A DNA stretch of 64,000 nucleotides from Trichoplax sp. H2. Its lineage: Eukaryota > Placozoa > Uniplacotomia > Trichoplacea. The DNA lies in the NCBI GenBank assembly GCA_003344405.1, contig NOWV01000178.1, positions 62,001 to 126,000 of the forward strand, read 5' to 3'. Within the stretch, counting starts at the first letter, position 1. Each line of letters begins with the position of its first letter. The notes beneath the pieces were generated by a model. It had not been told where the DNA came from, made no database searches, and saw only the letters and a program-made list of their open reading frames with translations. Below, piece after piece: positions 1-12,603 of the stretch. The translations under genes were made by a program, and so were the position numbers.

Positions 1-1744
1 ATACAATTTAAAGTCCAATTCGGTTGCATTTGAAGCTTATCAGGTTTGACTATTCAATTCAACTGGATTATCTAATTGGATATCTGTCCTATTTTAACTC
101 TATTCTAGTCAATAAGAAATCCGTTGTGGTTAATAATTCTGGATGATGATCAAAATCAGATGGATACTGCTATGGTCATTCTTTGTCCAATTGTGTTGGA
201 CTATCATGCTACACTATGACTATTCATGGTAGCACGCTGATCCTCTTGTTGGTGAATGTATACCAATCAGACCTTGCTATACTTCGCATCTGTGATCATT
301 GTACCGTATTCCAGATCCAATTTAAAGTAAAATTCGGTCGTATTGGAAACTAATCAAGTCTGCCAATTGCACTAGCTATGACACATGAAATGAGTTAGCA
401 ATTTACTATAATCGATTGCACACTAAAAAAAAAAGAAGACGTTCGATTTCATCACCTTTTGAAAGCTAGATGTTGTCAGTACGCTTCAATGGCTTATCTC
501 ATTCAGTATGTGGGCTCTTATGATGCATTTTACTCTATTCCAGTTCGTAATCGATTGGTGATGGTTATTTTCCTACTTGTAAGCTAGCCATGGTGAATTA
601 TCGACAATACAACCCAGTGGATACTGCTGTTCCTTTCTCATCGTGTGTGTGTGTGTGGTATCATTTATATCATTATCCAGCTAGGATGGGAATGTATTGA
701 TGGACTGTAAGCAATGATTCTATCGTATTTTAGCTGTCATTGAAAGTGGAATTGGGTTGTATTTTAAGCTTATCTAGTCTCTCTCTATTCCATTCAACTG
801 TATGTCGATGACATTGGTTAGCAAGATGCTTGTATCTCATTTGTATTTTATACACAAGTTAAGGATACCTCTACGCAAATTTCATCACCTTTTGAAAGAT
901 TGTTCTTGTCAATAGGGTAGGAATCAGTGATCGTGTTGGATATCTTGGAGACTTTTATTCTGTTGCAGTCCGTAAGAAGTTGGTGGTAGTTACTTTCCTA
1001 CTTGTAAAGCTAACAATCGTGGGCAATCATGCAGTCTACTGCGATGCTGCTATGGTATTTCTTGCTCCAGTTGTATTTAGATTGGCTATCCTGCAATGCA
1101 AATGATGTCAGACTGCCCACGATGACTACCGTATGGTGTGCTATCGTATTACTGGTCGTGGACTGTATGTCCACGACAAGATAGTCATCCTTACAAGCCA
1201 TGATGAGCACTTGGATCATGGTAGAAGCATGATCCAATTTCCAATCTGTCAATGCTATTAAACAAAATAGCATGGAAGAAGGAGAGAATGAAGATGGCTT
1301 TCTATTCCATCTCCAGTCATTAGCATGCCAACCTGGCCTCGACCATGTTTGTAAACGCAATTCTCATCCCCTACACTACCTCCCTACGACATCCAACAAG
1401 ATAAACAAGCCATCTACCACCTACTTACCGTAGTTAAGGCACTCTCATCAGTCATTTTGTCCTTCGATTGGTAATAGCAGCAAAGAACGAATAGTTAGGT
1501 AGTCTGCAAACTTTTGATTGATTGATTTATTTTGCTAGCAAACAAGAGCTGACGACGATGGCTGCCCAACCAGCGAGTGGCGCGTGACCCAGGTTGGCCG
1601 ATGGTGTGATGGAATGACCCCTACGACGTGATACTGACTTGAAGCGTATGCAAATGACGCCTGGGCGTCATGCGTATATGTGACGTCGCATCATGAACGG
1701 AGCGTGGTGCTCACGTACTCCCCGTCGATCCTTTCTCTGCCTTG
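1..1744. other. Non-coding stretch, nothing recognised
   Basis: AT-rich sequence without a credible exon. Open frames here are short and unsupported by codon pattern or homology. A short (GT)n run lies at about 645-657. Loosely similar phrases recur, for example a stretch at about 300-360 resembles positions 1-60, which suggests an old degenerate repeat, but I cannot define its borders. Confidence 0.5.
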
Positions 1745-2075
1745 TCCAAGGCCATTTTCCTACTACAGTATGCTGACCAGGGTAGTGTTTGCGTACTCTA
1801 GCAGGGTACAGTCGGCCAACTTCGCAGTAGGGGGGCGTTGACAATTGAGGCAATTTGGTCGTTGGCAGTTGTACGGAAGGAAGTACGGATGGATGAGCGT
1901 TGCTACTGTAAAAAAAACTCGCTACTACAGTATACTGCCCAGGGTAGTGTTAGCGTACTCTAGCAGAGTTACACTCGGCCAACTTCGCAGTAGGGGGGCG
2001 TTGACAATTGAGGCAATTTGCTCGTTGGCAGTTGTACGGAAGGAAGTCCGGATGGATGAGCGTCGCTGCTGCAAA

Positions 2076-2125
2076 NNNNNNNNNNNNNNNNNNNNNNNNN
2101 NNNNNNNNNNNNNNNNNNNNNNNNN
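2076..2125. other. Assembly gap (50 N)
   Basis: A run of N inside the ~162-bp tandem array, as expected where a repeat could not be assembled. Confidence 0.99.
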
Positions 2126-2427
2126 ATTCCAATATTAACGAGTGAGAATTCATGCTTTGCAAGTTACATTAATTAGTATAATACCATTACTAAATATACA
2201 TGTCGATATCCTCAGACTTAGATAGCTACAAGCTATCAAGTGTTAAGACGCTTAACCTTCGTCCATATACAGCTCAATTTTTAGAGATTAACACAACTTA
2301 TAAACCTACAGTAAATTAACTGCCAACAACTTCTATTTTTATCTCATTTCTACCATCCTATTATCAGCTACAAGCGCATTAAAACATAGCACATAACCTT
2401 ATCTTATCTATTCATAAGCATTCATTA

Positions 2428-2447
2428 NNNNNNNNNNNNNNNNNNNN
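2428..2447. other. Assembly gap (20 N)
   Basis: A second run of N. Sequence on its right resumes within the tandem array; sequence on its left (2126-2427) is unrelated to it. The 302-bp island between the two gaps may be misplaced or may be a real insertion. Confidence 0.99.
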
Positions 2448-3170
2448 GTTGGCAGTTGTACGGAAGGAAGTCCGGATGGATGAGCGTCGCTGCTGCAAAA
2501 GAAATCGTTACTACAGTATACTCTTCAATGTAGTGTTAGCGTACTCTAGCAGAGTTACACTCGGCCAACTTAGCAATAGGGGCGTTGACAATTGAGGGTA
2601 TTTGGTCGTTGGTAGTTGTACGGAAGGAAGTCCGGATGGATGAGCGTTGCTGCTGCAAAAGAAATCGTTAATACAGTATATTACTCAGGGTAGCGTTTGC
2701 GTACCATAGTAGAGTTACACTCGGCCAACTTAGCAATAGGGGGCGTTGACAATTGAGGGTATTTGGTCGTTGGTAGTTGTACGGAAGGAAGTCCGGATGG
2801 ATGAGCGTTGCTGCTGCAAAAGAAATCGTTAATACAGTATATTACTCAGGGTAGCATTTGCGTACCATAGTAGGGTTACACTCGGCCAACTTCGCAGTAG
2901 GGGGGCGTTGACAATTGAGGTTATTTGCTCGTGGGCAGTTGTACGGAAGGAAGTCCGGATGGATGAGCGTCGCTGCTGCAAAAGAAATCGTTACTACAGT
3001 ATACTCTTCAATGGAGTGTTAGCGTACTCTAGCAGAGTTACACTCGGCCAACTTAGCAATAGGGGGGGGCGTTGACAATTGAGGCAATTTGCTCGTTGGC
3101 AGTTGTACGGAAGGAAGTCCGGATGGATGAGCGTTGCTGCTGCAAAAAAACTCGCTATTGCATTTACTCT

Positions 3171-5687
3171 AAAAGTTTAGCTGGAATGGATTTCAATTTG
3201 AAAGGATATTTCTATTGATTTTCGTGGATCTATCCACTTTGTTTGTAGGATGCATAGTGCATCGATAGAGTGATGGGATAAAGAGACTGCCATGGTGCAA
3301 TGGAGCTGCATGAATGTTTTGGACGTAGTAGGGTAGGGTATTGAGACGAATGAAGGAAGATACCGCCATACAGGAATGCGAGTATGGAAGGTAGACGGGA
3401 CTTGCAGTGATAAACTGCAAGGGATTGGAATAAATTGCACTTGGTTTACTGTATCGTCTTTGCATTAATTGCATAGTGTATCCTTTATTCGCTATAGGTC
3501 TAGCAGAGTGAAAAGTGGGCTAAAGTGAACAAGCTGACATAGGACAGTGGAGCTTAATGGATGTTTTTAACGTAGTCTGTAATGTGTTGGGCAATAATAA
3601 GTTAGCTGAAGATTGAAGAGGATGATTGAAGGTGACAATCAAGTATTCGAGAAATAGACTCAGCTTATTTGAAGAAGTACTAGCAAGCATGAGAATAGTG
3701 CAAGCTAGTTGGTTACAGGCTAGAAGGATTAGCTTTACCAGGTGCATGGATATACGGGAAATACGAGCATAGTATAGATTTGCTGCATCTGCAGAAGTAG
3801 GAAAGTCGTTATGCGACGAGAAGAATATGCAAATAAAAGTAGTTGGCGGTATTATAGGGTACAATATCGTGGGTTAGAGTATTGAGAATTATAATTAATT
3901 CTTCAATGACTGTTTACACTAGCCAAATAAAGCCACCTTCTGAGTGGTCATTTTGGCTAGTTCTCCATTGGACCGCGATGGTATTACACCCTCTCCCAAC
4001 CAAATTAGCTTTTACTTGATGCACATATTTATTAACATATATATCTACATTATACGACGACGATGGAAGATGCAGAAAGTAGTATGGAAGGCAAGACCAG
4101 ACGACTAGCATTGAACTGCGATGAATTCCAATCAATTGTATTGGTTATACTGTATCCACTGTGGCATCGATTTCATCGGTAGTGGACAGCTCAATGGATG
4201 TTGTTGACGTAGGCAGGACATGATGAAAGATGTTACTGCAGATTCAAATCCTTCTACTAGTCGCATTTATTTCCTGTAAACTGTCAAGCAGCAAAAACTT
4301 GAAACTTGGACTCAGTTGGTCGAACTTGATTGTAGGCTAGAGAAGTAGAATAGGAAAAGGGAGGAGTATTGACTCTCATTCAATAAATAGACATCTGGAA
4401 TAGCATTTTCTGATTGTAAATAGACAAACATTGGCTTTAGCGGCAATAAAATAAAAGCCATTTGGGCTATGGATTATAGAGAGGACAAAGTTGTCGATAT
4501 AAGGAGGTAAAACCATCATCACTTTGATTTTTATGCAGCGACAGTGTACTTTCAACTGATGATGCATAAAATGAAATGGTAGCAATTGAATCGAGTGCAA
4601 TAACGAGATCTTGTATGAATGCAAGCTATCCATCTTTCCCACTCGATGCCCTACTTCATTGTGCAATTCATAGTCCTGCTAAGACTAATAGCTAAGGCGA
4701 ATCTGTTGGATACTACATAACGGCAAAGCTGGAGTAAAGTGTCATTTTGCTTGCTTACAGTTAGCTAACCAAACAGATTTTTCAGTCTCAACCGGAGTGA
4801 TATAGTGCAGAAATACATCATCGTTGTCATTCATTCCAGTTAGTCCTGCTACCTACCAAAATCATTTTCGTTGGCTAAATTCCACTGGATATGTATCAAG
4901 TATAAATGCTACCATCCTTTCTTTTAATAGTCCCTGATGCAAAGTGCATTAGTGGGGTAAGAGGTTCAATGATGCATCGATCCCAGAGATGATCATGATA
5001 GCATTGAGTGTTTAACAAATCTTGATTGCGATCGACGGTGCACCATAGGCTTTCACATCGTAAAATCTTATTTTAAAAATGGGTGAAAGACGCTCTTAAA
5101 CTCATTAAAGTCATTTTAAAATACATATTCTCCCATGATTCTAAGGATCGTCTACACAATAAATGGCGATCGTTGCCCCACTGTGCAGCAGCGTTTACAG
5201 TCGAGATGAAGATGGAAGTGGTTGCAGGATAGCTGTTGAGAATATAATTATATATATATATAATCAAGGAATGAATGACAGCCTTTGAATAGTTGCAACA
5301 AAGTCTATAGAACGGGTTGTATTGGCAAAATGACGGCAGCTAAGCCCAAGGATTTTTTTAAGAAGAGAATTTCCTTTTATTACAAGTCTCTGCCATTGAT
5401 TTATAACCAAAAAAATGCTAATGTCCAGTCATGGACTACCAGAAACATGGACGACAGGGGTGGACAGAAGAATTGTCGTCAATTCTCTCCAACTGCAACA
5501 CCATCTATATAGACATGAAGGATAGTTTCTACGTTCTTGAGCGACTAAATTTTGCCCAGCAATACAGCCAAGAAAGAGTTTTTGCATAAAAGAAAGCCCC
5601 ATTATGGCCGATGAACTCTAGTATTGGCACTACAATATTTTACGTCCAGACTGCTGGCTTTCCGGCTAGACGACAGTGTAGCCTAGA
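3171..5687. other. Intergenic, no gene recognised
   Basis: AT-rich, with several open frames of 60-114 codons on the minus strand at 3177-4666. Their translations are low in complexity and show no domain, and they overlap one another in different frames, so I do not call them genes. A (TA)n run lies at about 5244-5262. The last few hundred bases should hold the promoter of the fumarase gene; no clear TATA box was assigned. Confidence 0.5.
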
Positions 5688-8600
5688 ATGCTCGCTCCTT
5701 CCCTCAAGTCTTGCTTGCGCTTTCGTCAATCCGTCTTGATTGCTACTCCGTTGCATAATATTCTTGTCAGAACGATGGTAACTACACGTTGTTATCCTAA
5801 CACGATAGCCTATTCTATAACTTGTAGAAATAATTGATGTAGTTTTTGTTGTCTTATTTCAATATGATCACGACTGTCTAATGTGTCTATAGAGCTATCG
5901 TAGTGAAAGAGATACATTTGGTACCATCGATGTGCCTGCCGATAAATATTATGGTGCTCAAACAGCTCGATCTCTTCAAAATTTCCCTATTGGTGGTGAA
6001 ACAGAACGCATGCCGGTAAGATGATGTCTCACTACTATTACTTTCAAGAGGAGTTGCTTAAGATGGAAATCGATCACAGATCATGGTAGAATAATGTCGT
6101 CAACAAACGCGTAGAGGGATGTCTAAACATCCAACGGACAAACTAATACAGCAGAGTAGTAATAGGTCGTAAGAATCATCATTATTAGGGACACTCTTTC
6201 TCTTTAACAAGCATTGCTCAAGATCTTCAAAATCCTCGATAGATTGTGATAGAATAATGTTGTCTACCTAATCGACATGGCTAGTACTAGATGGACTGAC
6301 TGTACTTGTAGTCATTTGGACTCTGTCCACGAAGAATAGTATTAGCTTAAAATCTTTCAAAACCGTCGTTGACTGGATCAACACCAAGACGACGCCATAG
6401 TCAGTGCTATAGATACAATCCTAGCAAGGAATCATCATCAATTGAACTCTCTACCTCGAGCATCACTGGCTGTAAATCTTAAAATCAATCATCGATCTTG
6501 TTATTATGAAATCAACATGCAGTACTGTCTGTAATTATACCCTCGTCTCTTCTACAGTAAGATATAACATACATTCGTACCGACATTTGCTTGCGTTGTC
6601 GTGGATTTCTCGAGCTTAGTCATGACTGTAGCTACATCAGCAATCAATCCTTTAGACACTGCAGTAGGGTACATTCAATCAGCATTGACTTAAAATTATC
6701 CAAAGACATCGCTGACGTTGTTAATGTAAAGACAAGGCCATATACATTTATGCAGATAGGTGATATCTTTGCACACAGGACACGTATAGATGTGTTCGAT
6801 CAACTGTGCAGTGTTCTAGCAAGGAATAATCATCATTTGGACTCTCCACTTGTACTATAACTTGCTTAAAATCAATCATCTACCTTGTTACCATGAAGTC
6901 AACATACTGTAACTATACGCTTTGATAAAGTGCAGTATCATCAATTACTCAATTCGAGGAATCTAGGACAACGTAAGGAAATGTCGGAACTTACATCAGC
7001 AATCAATCGTTTAGACACTGCAATATTATCGATTCAATCAACGTTGGTTTAAAAGTTGTCGAAAGCCATCATTGATTTTGTTAGCGTAAAGCCAAGGCAA
7101 TATACAGTAATACAAATATGTGCTCAAATAACTTTACAGTGTACTAGTAAGGAATGATTATCATTTGATTTCTTTCTACCTGGATGATCACTTGCTTAAA
7201 ATCTTAAAATCAATCTGTTGCCTTATTACCATGGAATCAACGTACTATAATTACGATACACATTTGCATAGTATAGTATCATCAATTAAAAATTATTAGA
7301 TACAAGTAATAAACTCCAGGAACCCGTGAAAACGTAAAGCCAACGTCAGTACTTACACCAGCAATCAATCATTTCAAATCTATTATATTGTAGATTCAAA
7401 TCATTCGAGCATTTGGATACTTGAAAACCGCTGCTGCTGAAGCCAATCGTGAATATGGCTTAGATGGTAAACTAGCTGATGCTATTATTCAGGCTGCTCA
7501 AGAAGTAAACTATCCGTAAAATATCATTCTCTCAATAATACGGGAAATATCTAGAGGTGAAAGCCTTGTCTTCCATATTATTGTAGGTATCACAGGGAAA
7601 ACTGGATAATCACTTTCCTTTAGTCACTTGGCAAACAGGATCTGGCACTCAAACCAATATGAATGTCAACGAAGTCATCAGCAATAGAGCGATCGAATTA
7701 CTAGGTGGAAAATTGGGCAGCAAAACTCCAATTCATCCAAATGATCATGTTAACAAAAGTCAGGTAATAAGAATCATTTAATCCGCTATATACCAGTAAT
7801 ATCATTCAAGAATAACAATTTGAAACAGTACCTCATGATTTTATGATAGTATACCACTGTAAGACGTGTGCGTGTATATCAACCAATGATGCCGTAGTGA
7901 TTATTGAATATCTATCTAGCAATCGTTCAAAATATTCTTGGAGAATTATTTATGACTAGCAATGATGCTGTTGTAACTCTATAAAAGTTTTCAATTGTTA
8001 TGCATGCGTGCATTCTTAATAATGTAAAGTTACTCTCCGCTACTTGTAGAGTTCCAATGATACTTTCCCCACTGCAATGCATATCGCTGTAGCTAAAGAA
8101 GTACATGATTCGCTATTGCCTGGAGTAGAGAAATTACTGGCGAGTATTACTAGTAAACGTGAAGAATTTAAGTCAATCATCAAAGTGGGAAGAACTCATG
8201 CACAGGTAATAAAATCGATCGTAATACTATAATAGTCAATACACAGATATTAAGCAATAGTTTTAAAACCCAACCACCTTTAGTAAAATAACACCTTGCG
8301 CTATGTAGCTGTATTGACTTATCTATCCATGACATCTAATGGCAATAGTTCATAAATAGTCTTGTAACTGCTGATACAACGGAATTAAAATTAACTGATA
8401 CTTGCTAACATAAAATTACTATTATAATAGGATGCAACACCTTTAACTTTAGGTCAGGTCTTTAGTGGTTATGAAACTCAACTCAAGAATGGCATCGCAA
8501 GGATAAAATCTACTCTACCACGCCTATATGAGCTAGCCATTGGAGGAACTGCAGTTGGAACCGGTCTCAATACTTATGAAGGATTTGCTGAAAAAGTTAC

Positions 8601-9261
8601 CAGCAAGGTTGCTCAACTGACTAGCATTCCATTCAAAACTGCTACCAATAAATTTGAAGCTATGGCTGCTCATGATGCTCTCGTTGAAGTTCATGGATCT
8701 ATGAATGTTGTCGCTTGCAGTGTCATGAAAATAGCCAACGATATTCGTTTCTTGGCTTCTGGACCACGATGTGGTATCGGAGAGTTAATTATTCCAGCGA
8801 ACGAACCTGGCAGCAGTATCATGCCTGGCAAAGTCAATCCAACTCAATGCGAAGCGATAACTATGGTGGCCGCACAAGTAATGGGAAATCATACAGCCGT
8901 AACTATTGGTGGTAGCAACGGACATTTTGAATTGAATGTTTTTAAACCCATGATGGTGCGTAATGTACTGCATTCAGCTCGAATACTTGGCGATGCTTGT
9001 GCATGTTTCTCTACCAATTGTGTTGAGGGCATTCAAGCTAATCACGAAAGAATTAAAGACCTCCTTGATAAGTCACTCATGCTTGTCACTGCATTAAATA
9101 CGCATATTGGATACGACAAAGCATCTGAAATTGCCAAGAAAGCTTTTGCAGATGGTACAACATTAAAAGAGGCTGCGATAAGCCTAGGTCATTTGACGGA
9201 TGAACAGTTTGACGCATGGGTTAATCCAGAAAAGATGATTGGTCCAACCAAATATGCTTAA
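5688..9261 (+). CDS. FH: Fumarate hydratase, mitochondrial, class II (complete, six exons)
   Basis: Reversibly hydrates fumarate to L-malate in the TCA cycle. Exons: 5688-5777, 5893-6015, 7394-7504, 7587-7763, 8050-8205 and 8431-9261; all junctions are in phase and give 495 residues, close to the 510 of human FH. Exon 1 encodes a 30-residue Arg/Ser-rich leader without acidic residues, a good mitochondrial presequence, and this decided the start. The mature part begins at [10 protein letters not shown]. The substrate loop [11 protein letters not shown] starts near residue 168, the catalytic-His segment GRTHAQ ends at 219, and the superfamily signature [11 protein letters not shown] is at about 346-356. 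The last exon holds more than half of the protein and is nearly collinear with vertebrate FH. Intron 2 (1.4 kb) carries diverged internal repeats. No lesion was seen. Confidence 0.97.
6350..7290. repeat. Three diverged direct repeats inside FH intron 2
   Basis: A block containing CTAGCAAGGA followed by ATCATCA-like sequence, a TTAAAATCAATC phrase and an ATGAAGTCAACAT-like phrase occurs three times. Its CTAG(C/T)AAGGA marker sits at 6421, 6816 and 7144, so the spacing is about 330-395 bp. A fragment near 6080 resembles one near 6240 and may be a further copy. The copies are clearly diverged and non-coding. Confidence 0.7.
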
Positions 9262-9359
9262 TATTATAAGTAACAATTTCCTTCAACACAATTTGCAATA
9301 TCGTATTTTGTCGTAAGTGTGATACAAGCCAAATAGTACAGTAGTTTTAATGGAAGGTC

Positions 9360-9365
9360 AATAAA
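9360..9365 (+). other. Candidate poly(A) signal of FH
   Basis: AATAAA 99 bp after the FH stop codon. It is the first canonical hexamer on the sense strand; another lies near 9727. Confidence 0.5.
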
Positions 9366-12300
9366 TAGCCTACTCCCCTTACATCATTATACCTGTAAAT
9401 AGGATAATACACGTAAATGAACTATGATATTTTATTCAAATTATTTTTGGTTATTCATATCGATGCTCAATTTGTTGAAGCAGATTATTTGTCAATGCAA
9501 TTTTGAATGAGAAGCTAATATTTTGGAATAACACTTGCTTGTAAATTTATCTATGTTTGAAAGTGAAATCGCAGCAGTTACATCAGTACATAGAAGATGT
9601 TGTATAATGTAGAGCTGATCATTTACTATTATGAGCTTTTATTGCTGTAATTGGTTACACCTTCGTTGAGGCATGGTATGCTATAGTCTATTCCTATGTA
9701 TTCTTTCCATTTGCTACAATTATAATAATAAAGGTATGCTTGGATGGCACAACATTATCCCATATCACTACAATTTTGTACCAAGAAATTTCTGCCATCC
9801 ATTCAAAAATCTGCGACTCTAATAGCACTCTAATTTAACTCCACATGCCTTAAGAATATCCTCCCTAGTCTCGTTTTGACAATACACAATTATTCGTTAT
9901 CTACGCGTTTCTAGCTAAATTATGATTAAATTTAATATCGGTATTGTTATTTACTCAAAACAAGTATGATAGACGTACAACAATGAGATTGTTATCGAAA
10001 AATATTGAGGGACATTAATGATATTAGAAAGCGACGGTGCTAGATTAGGGAATGAAATAGTTAGAATGAACAAATCTCTTCGATGCTATGATATAATCTG
10101 AAGTTATTTTCTAGGTCATCCATTGGATACAATATATCTAAATTCACATAAGTAGGTACATAAGATACCTAGCAAAGCTTATTGCACACTTGCAATGGCA
10201 TTGAACTTGATATTAATTATTTTGCACTTCCTAAAACTTATGTGAGCAATTTATTGACATTAAACATATGGAAAGGGCATTCAGTTATTTCTGGCAACGA
10301 TAATATCCATTCTTTAGCGCGATTTCAATTTCCTGCTCTTTAAAACCTATGGAAATTTTAATAAATATATTTTTGGTCTCTCCACATTTTTAAAAAATGC
10401 CATTTCCTAGCGGGATCATTCCTACGTCTAATTATCACTGCATTGATTTGTAACCAATGCAGGCGGCCTGCCAAACTGCATTTTTAAATTTTATATTATT
10501 CCTCAATATTATTAGCTTAGCTTTTCAATAGATTTCTTTTTCATCCAATTATCGCTGGTGAGTTGGATTGTGTTGACATATTTATACGGTGTTTGAAAAT
10601 ATAAATAAATTAAATATGCAAATGTATTCTTAACAAGAGCAAGCGTACGCTAGATCAGACACGAATGCACTCTAGGCATATTTGCTCCGTCCATCTCTAA
10701 CAAAAGTCGACTCTGATGACAGATATTAAGTTGATTCTAAGAGCTTTGTCCAGTGTCTTACTTGCTGAAGCTAAAACTAGGCAAAACACATAAACCATAT
10801 TTACAATATTCTCAAATCGCCATATTTTCCTGACCATCCCCACTTCAACACCATTGATCACACAGGTTGGATTAAAAATTTTGAATCATGCTGATCGGTC
10901 AATCTGCATAGAAGGAAGGACGCTAATATATACGTAGAAGCAATTCCTACTTTGAAATTCTTTTTCGTCAGCGATATCGAGTCTAGATTATTATCTGATA
11001 GCATTCACAATATCGGGAGAGAGGTAAAGTATATTCATTCGGTAACAATCTATAAATCACCACGCAGCTTATGTTGAAATAGTTTAGATCTATCGAACAT
11101 ATTTACCTTGATCTAAATTGCTAAAAATTCCGATGGAATACATATTTCATCCCCATTAACTTTATTAGCATTTATCCATCGTTTCGGAAGGCAGCATCAA
11201 TCTTTGTGGTAATAAATTTAAATGTGTTTAGTTGTATTAGTTAGCCCATCAGCATTCTTTGCATATTTAAAGCTTGATGGCCATGTTTTATGGCAACACA
11301 TATATCACGTTATTTCTAGTGAAGTTGGTGATAGGATTAATGCGGATGTAATATTAATAGTGTGCAGATACATCTACAGCAGATAGTTCATGTGCATTGA
11401 TATTACAGATTACTATATATCAGTCAAGAAAATGACGAGTAATGTTTACACTGATATATTGGAATAATTTCGGTTGTTTTAGTACATATATCGATATTTT
11501 ATATCGCTCTCCAAGCTTGATATCTACTACTTTGCATGGCTAGAAGACTGCATATACAAGAGGTTTTTAGCCATCATTTATAGTCATTGATAATCCCTGT
11601 AGTAAGAAATAACAGTTGCTTAATCGCTGTCATTTTTATAACGATAAATCTAGACGAATACCCTACTTCAGAATATAAATTATCATATATACCCGTATAT
11701 TATGGCTAAGATGAACAAATAGTTAGCCCTTAATTAATTGCCTTACTGATGACAACGTGTAAGATTCTTTATTTCATAAAATAAAATCGATCATTATCCA
11801 AAGTTCTCCATTACGATTTTAAAGTAATATGAATTCACATTTGATTATTTACAAGCAAGAGAGATTGTAAAAGATTCCCATTTTACGTTCGATATTGGCC
11901 TGTAATTTTTCTATTCGTTTTTGCACATATCCATATCTTCTCTCCGTGTATGCAAGAAGTCATATGCCGGTATTTAAATTCTCTCTTCTATTCACACTAG
12001 AATTCAATTATCGTCCAAGAGAGTCTAGAATATTGACTGGAAGATAGTTGACTATTTTCTTTCTATATGGTTATGCTCATGTCATTTGATACTGTTGCAT
12101 GCCTAAGTGAATGCATTCAATGTGTGCAATGGTGAAGACTAAATGCTCAATGATTGTAATTTGATCAATTCATATACTGTATCAAGAATCTTTTACTCGT
12201 ATGCTTTCTTTCTTTCTAATATCTATTTCTAAGTCTCACTAGAATAAATCTAGTTGCTATTAGTATTCGCAAAGTTATTGATGGGAAGTAAGCTTTGCTG

Positions 12301-12603
12301 TGTTATTCAGTACTCCAGAGTGAAGAATATATATAGCTAATGGTATTTCTTCGCTCATGCTAACGTTATATCCATAATTATCTAGCCTTGCTAACTAGCT
12401 CACTATGCAACTTTTAGAACTATTCGTATCCTGTCCCTACTTTATATCAAATTACTGATCTATTTAAAGGAATGATAAACTAAAGTATTTACCTGATTTC
12501 CATTGGTATGCATAGTGTATTCTCATCATTACATCGATCAATCTCTACTGGAATTTGTATCAGCCGTATTTAATATCAAAATTTAATTTTATTCATTTAG
12601 ATC
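9366..12603. other. Intergenic, 3.2 kb, no gene recognised
   Basis: AT-rich with no open frame of note on either strand and no recognisable exon. The last bases before 12604 (TTTATTCATTTAG, then ATC before the ATG) look like a 3' splice acceptor, so an unseen non-coding 5' exon of the next gene may lie in this stretch. Confidence 0.5.

Larger units (their letters stand above)
1745..3170. repeat. Tandem array, ~162-bp unit, interrupted by gaps
   Basis: The phrase GTTGGCAGTTGTACGGAAGG or a close variant recurs at 1861, 2024, 2448, 2608, 2769, 2931 and 3094. The spacing is therefore 160-163 bp wherever no gap intervenes. Each unit also carries a CTACAGTATAC-like segment and a run of G followed by CGTTGACAATTGAGG. 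A partial unit precedes the first full one. Between 2126 and 2427 lies unrelated AT-rich sequence bracketed by two runs of N, so the true copy number is unknown. The open frames that cross the array are by-products of the repeat. Confidence 0.9.

Noticed and set aside
1845-2162. Frames running through N runs
   Set aside because: They exist only because N was read through inside the ~162-bp array.
3177-3864. Overlapping minus frames of 87-114 codons
   Set aside because: Several overlapping frames with no homology in AT-rich intergenic DNA; chance frames.
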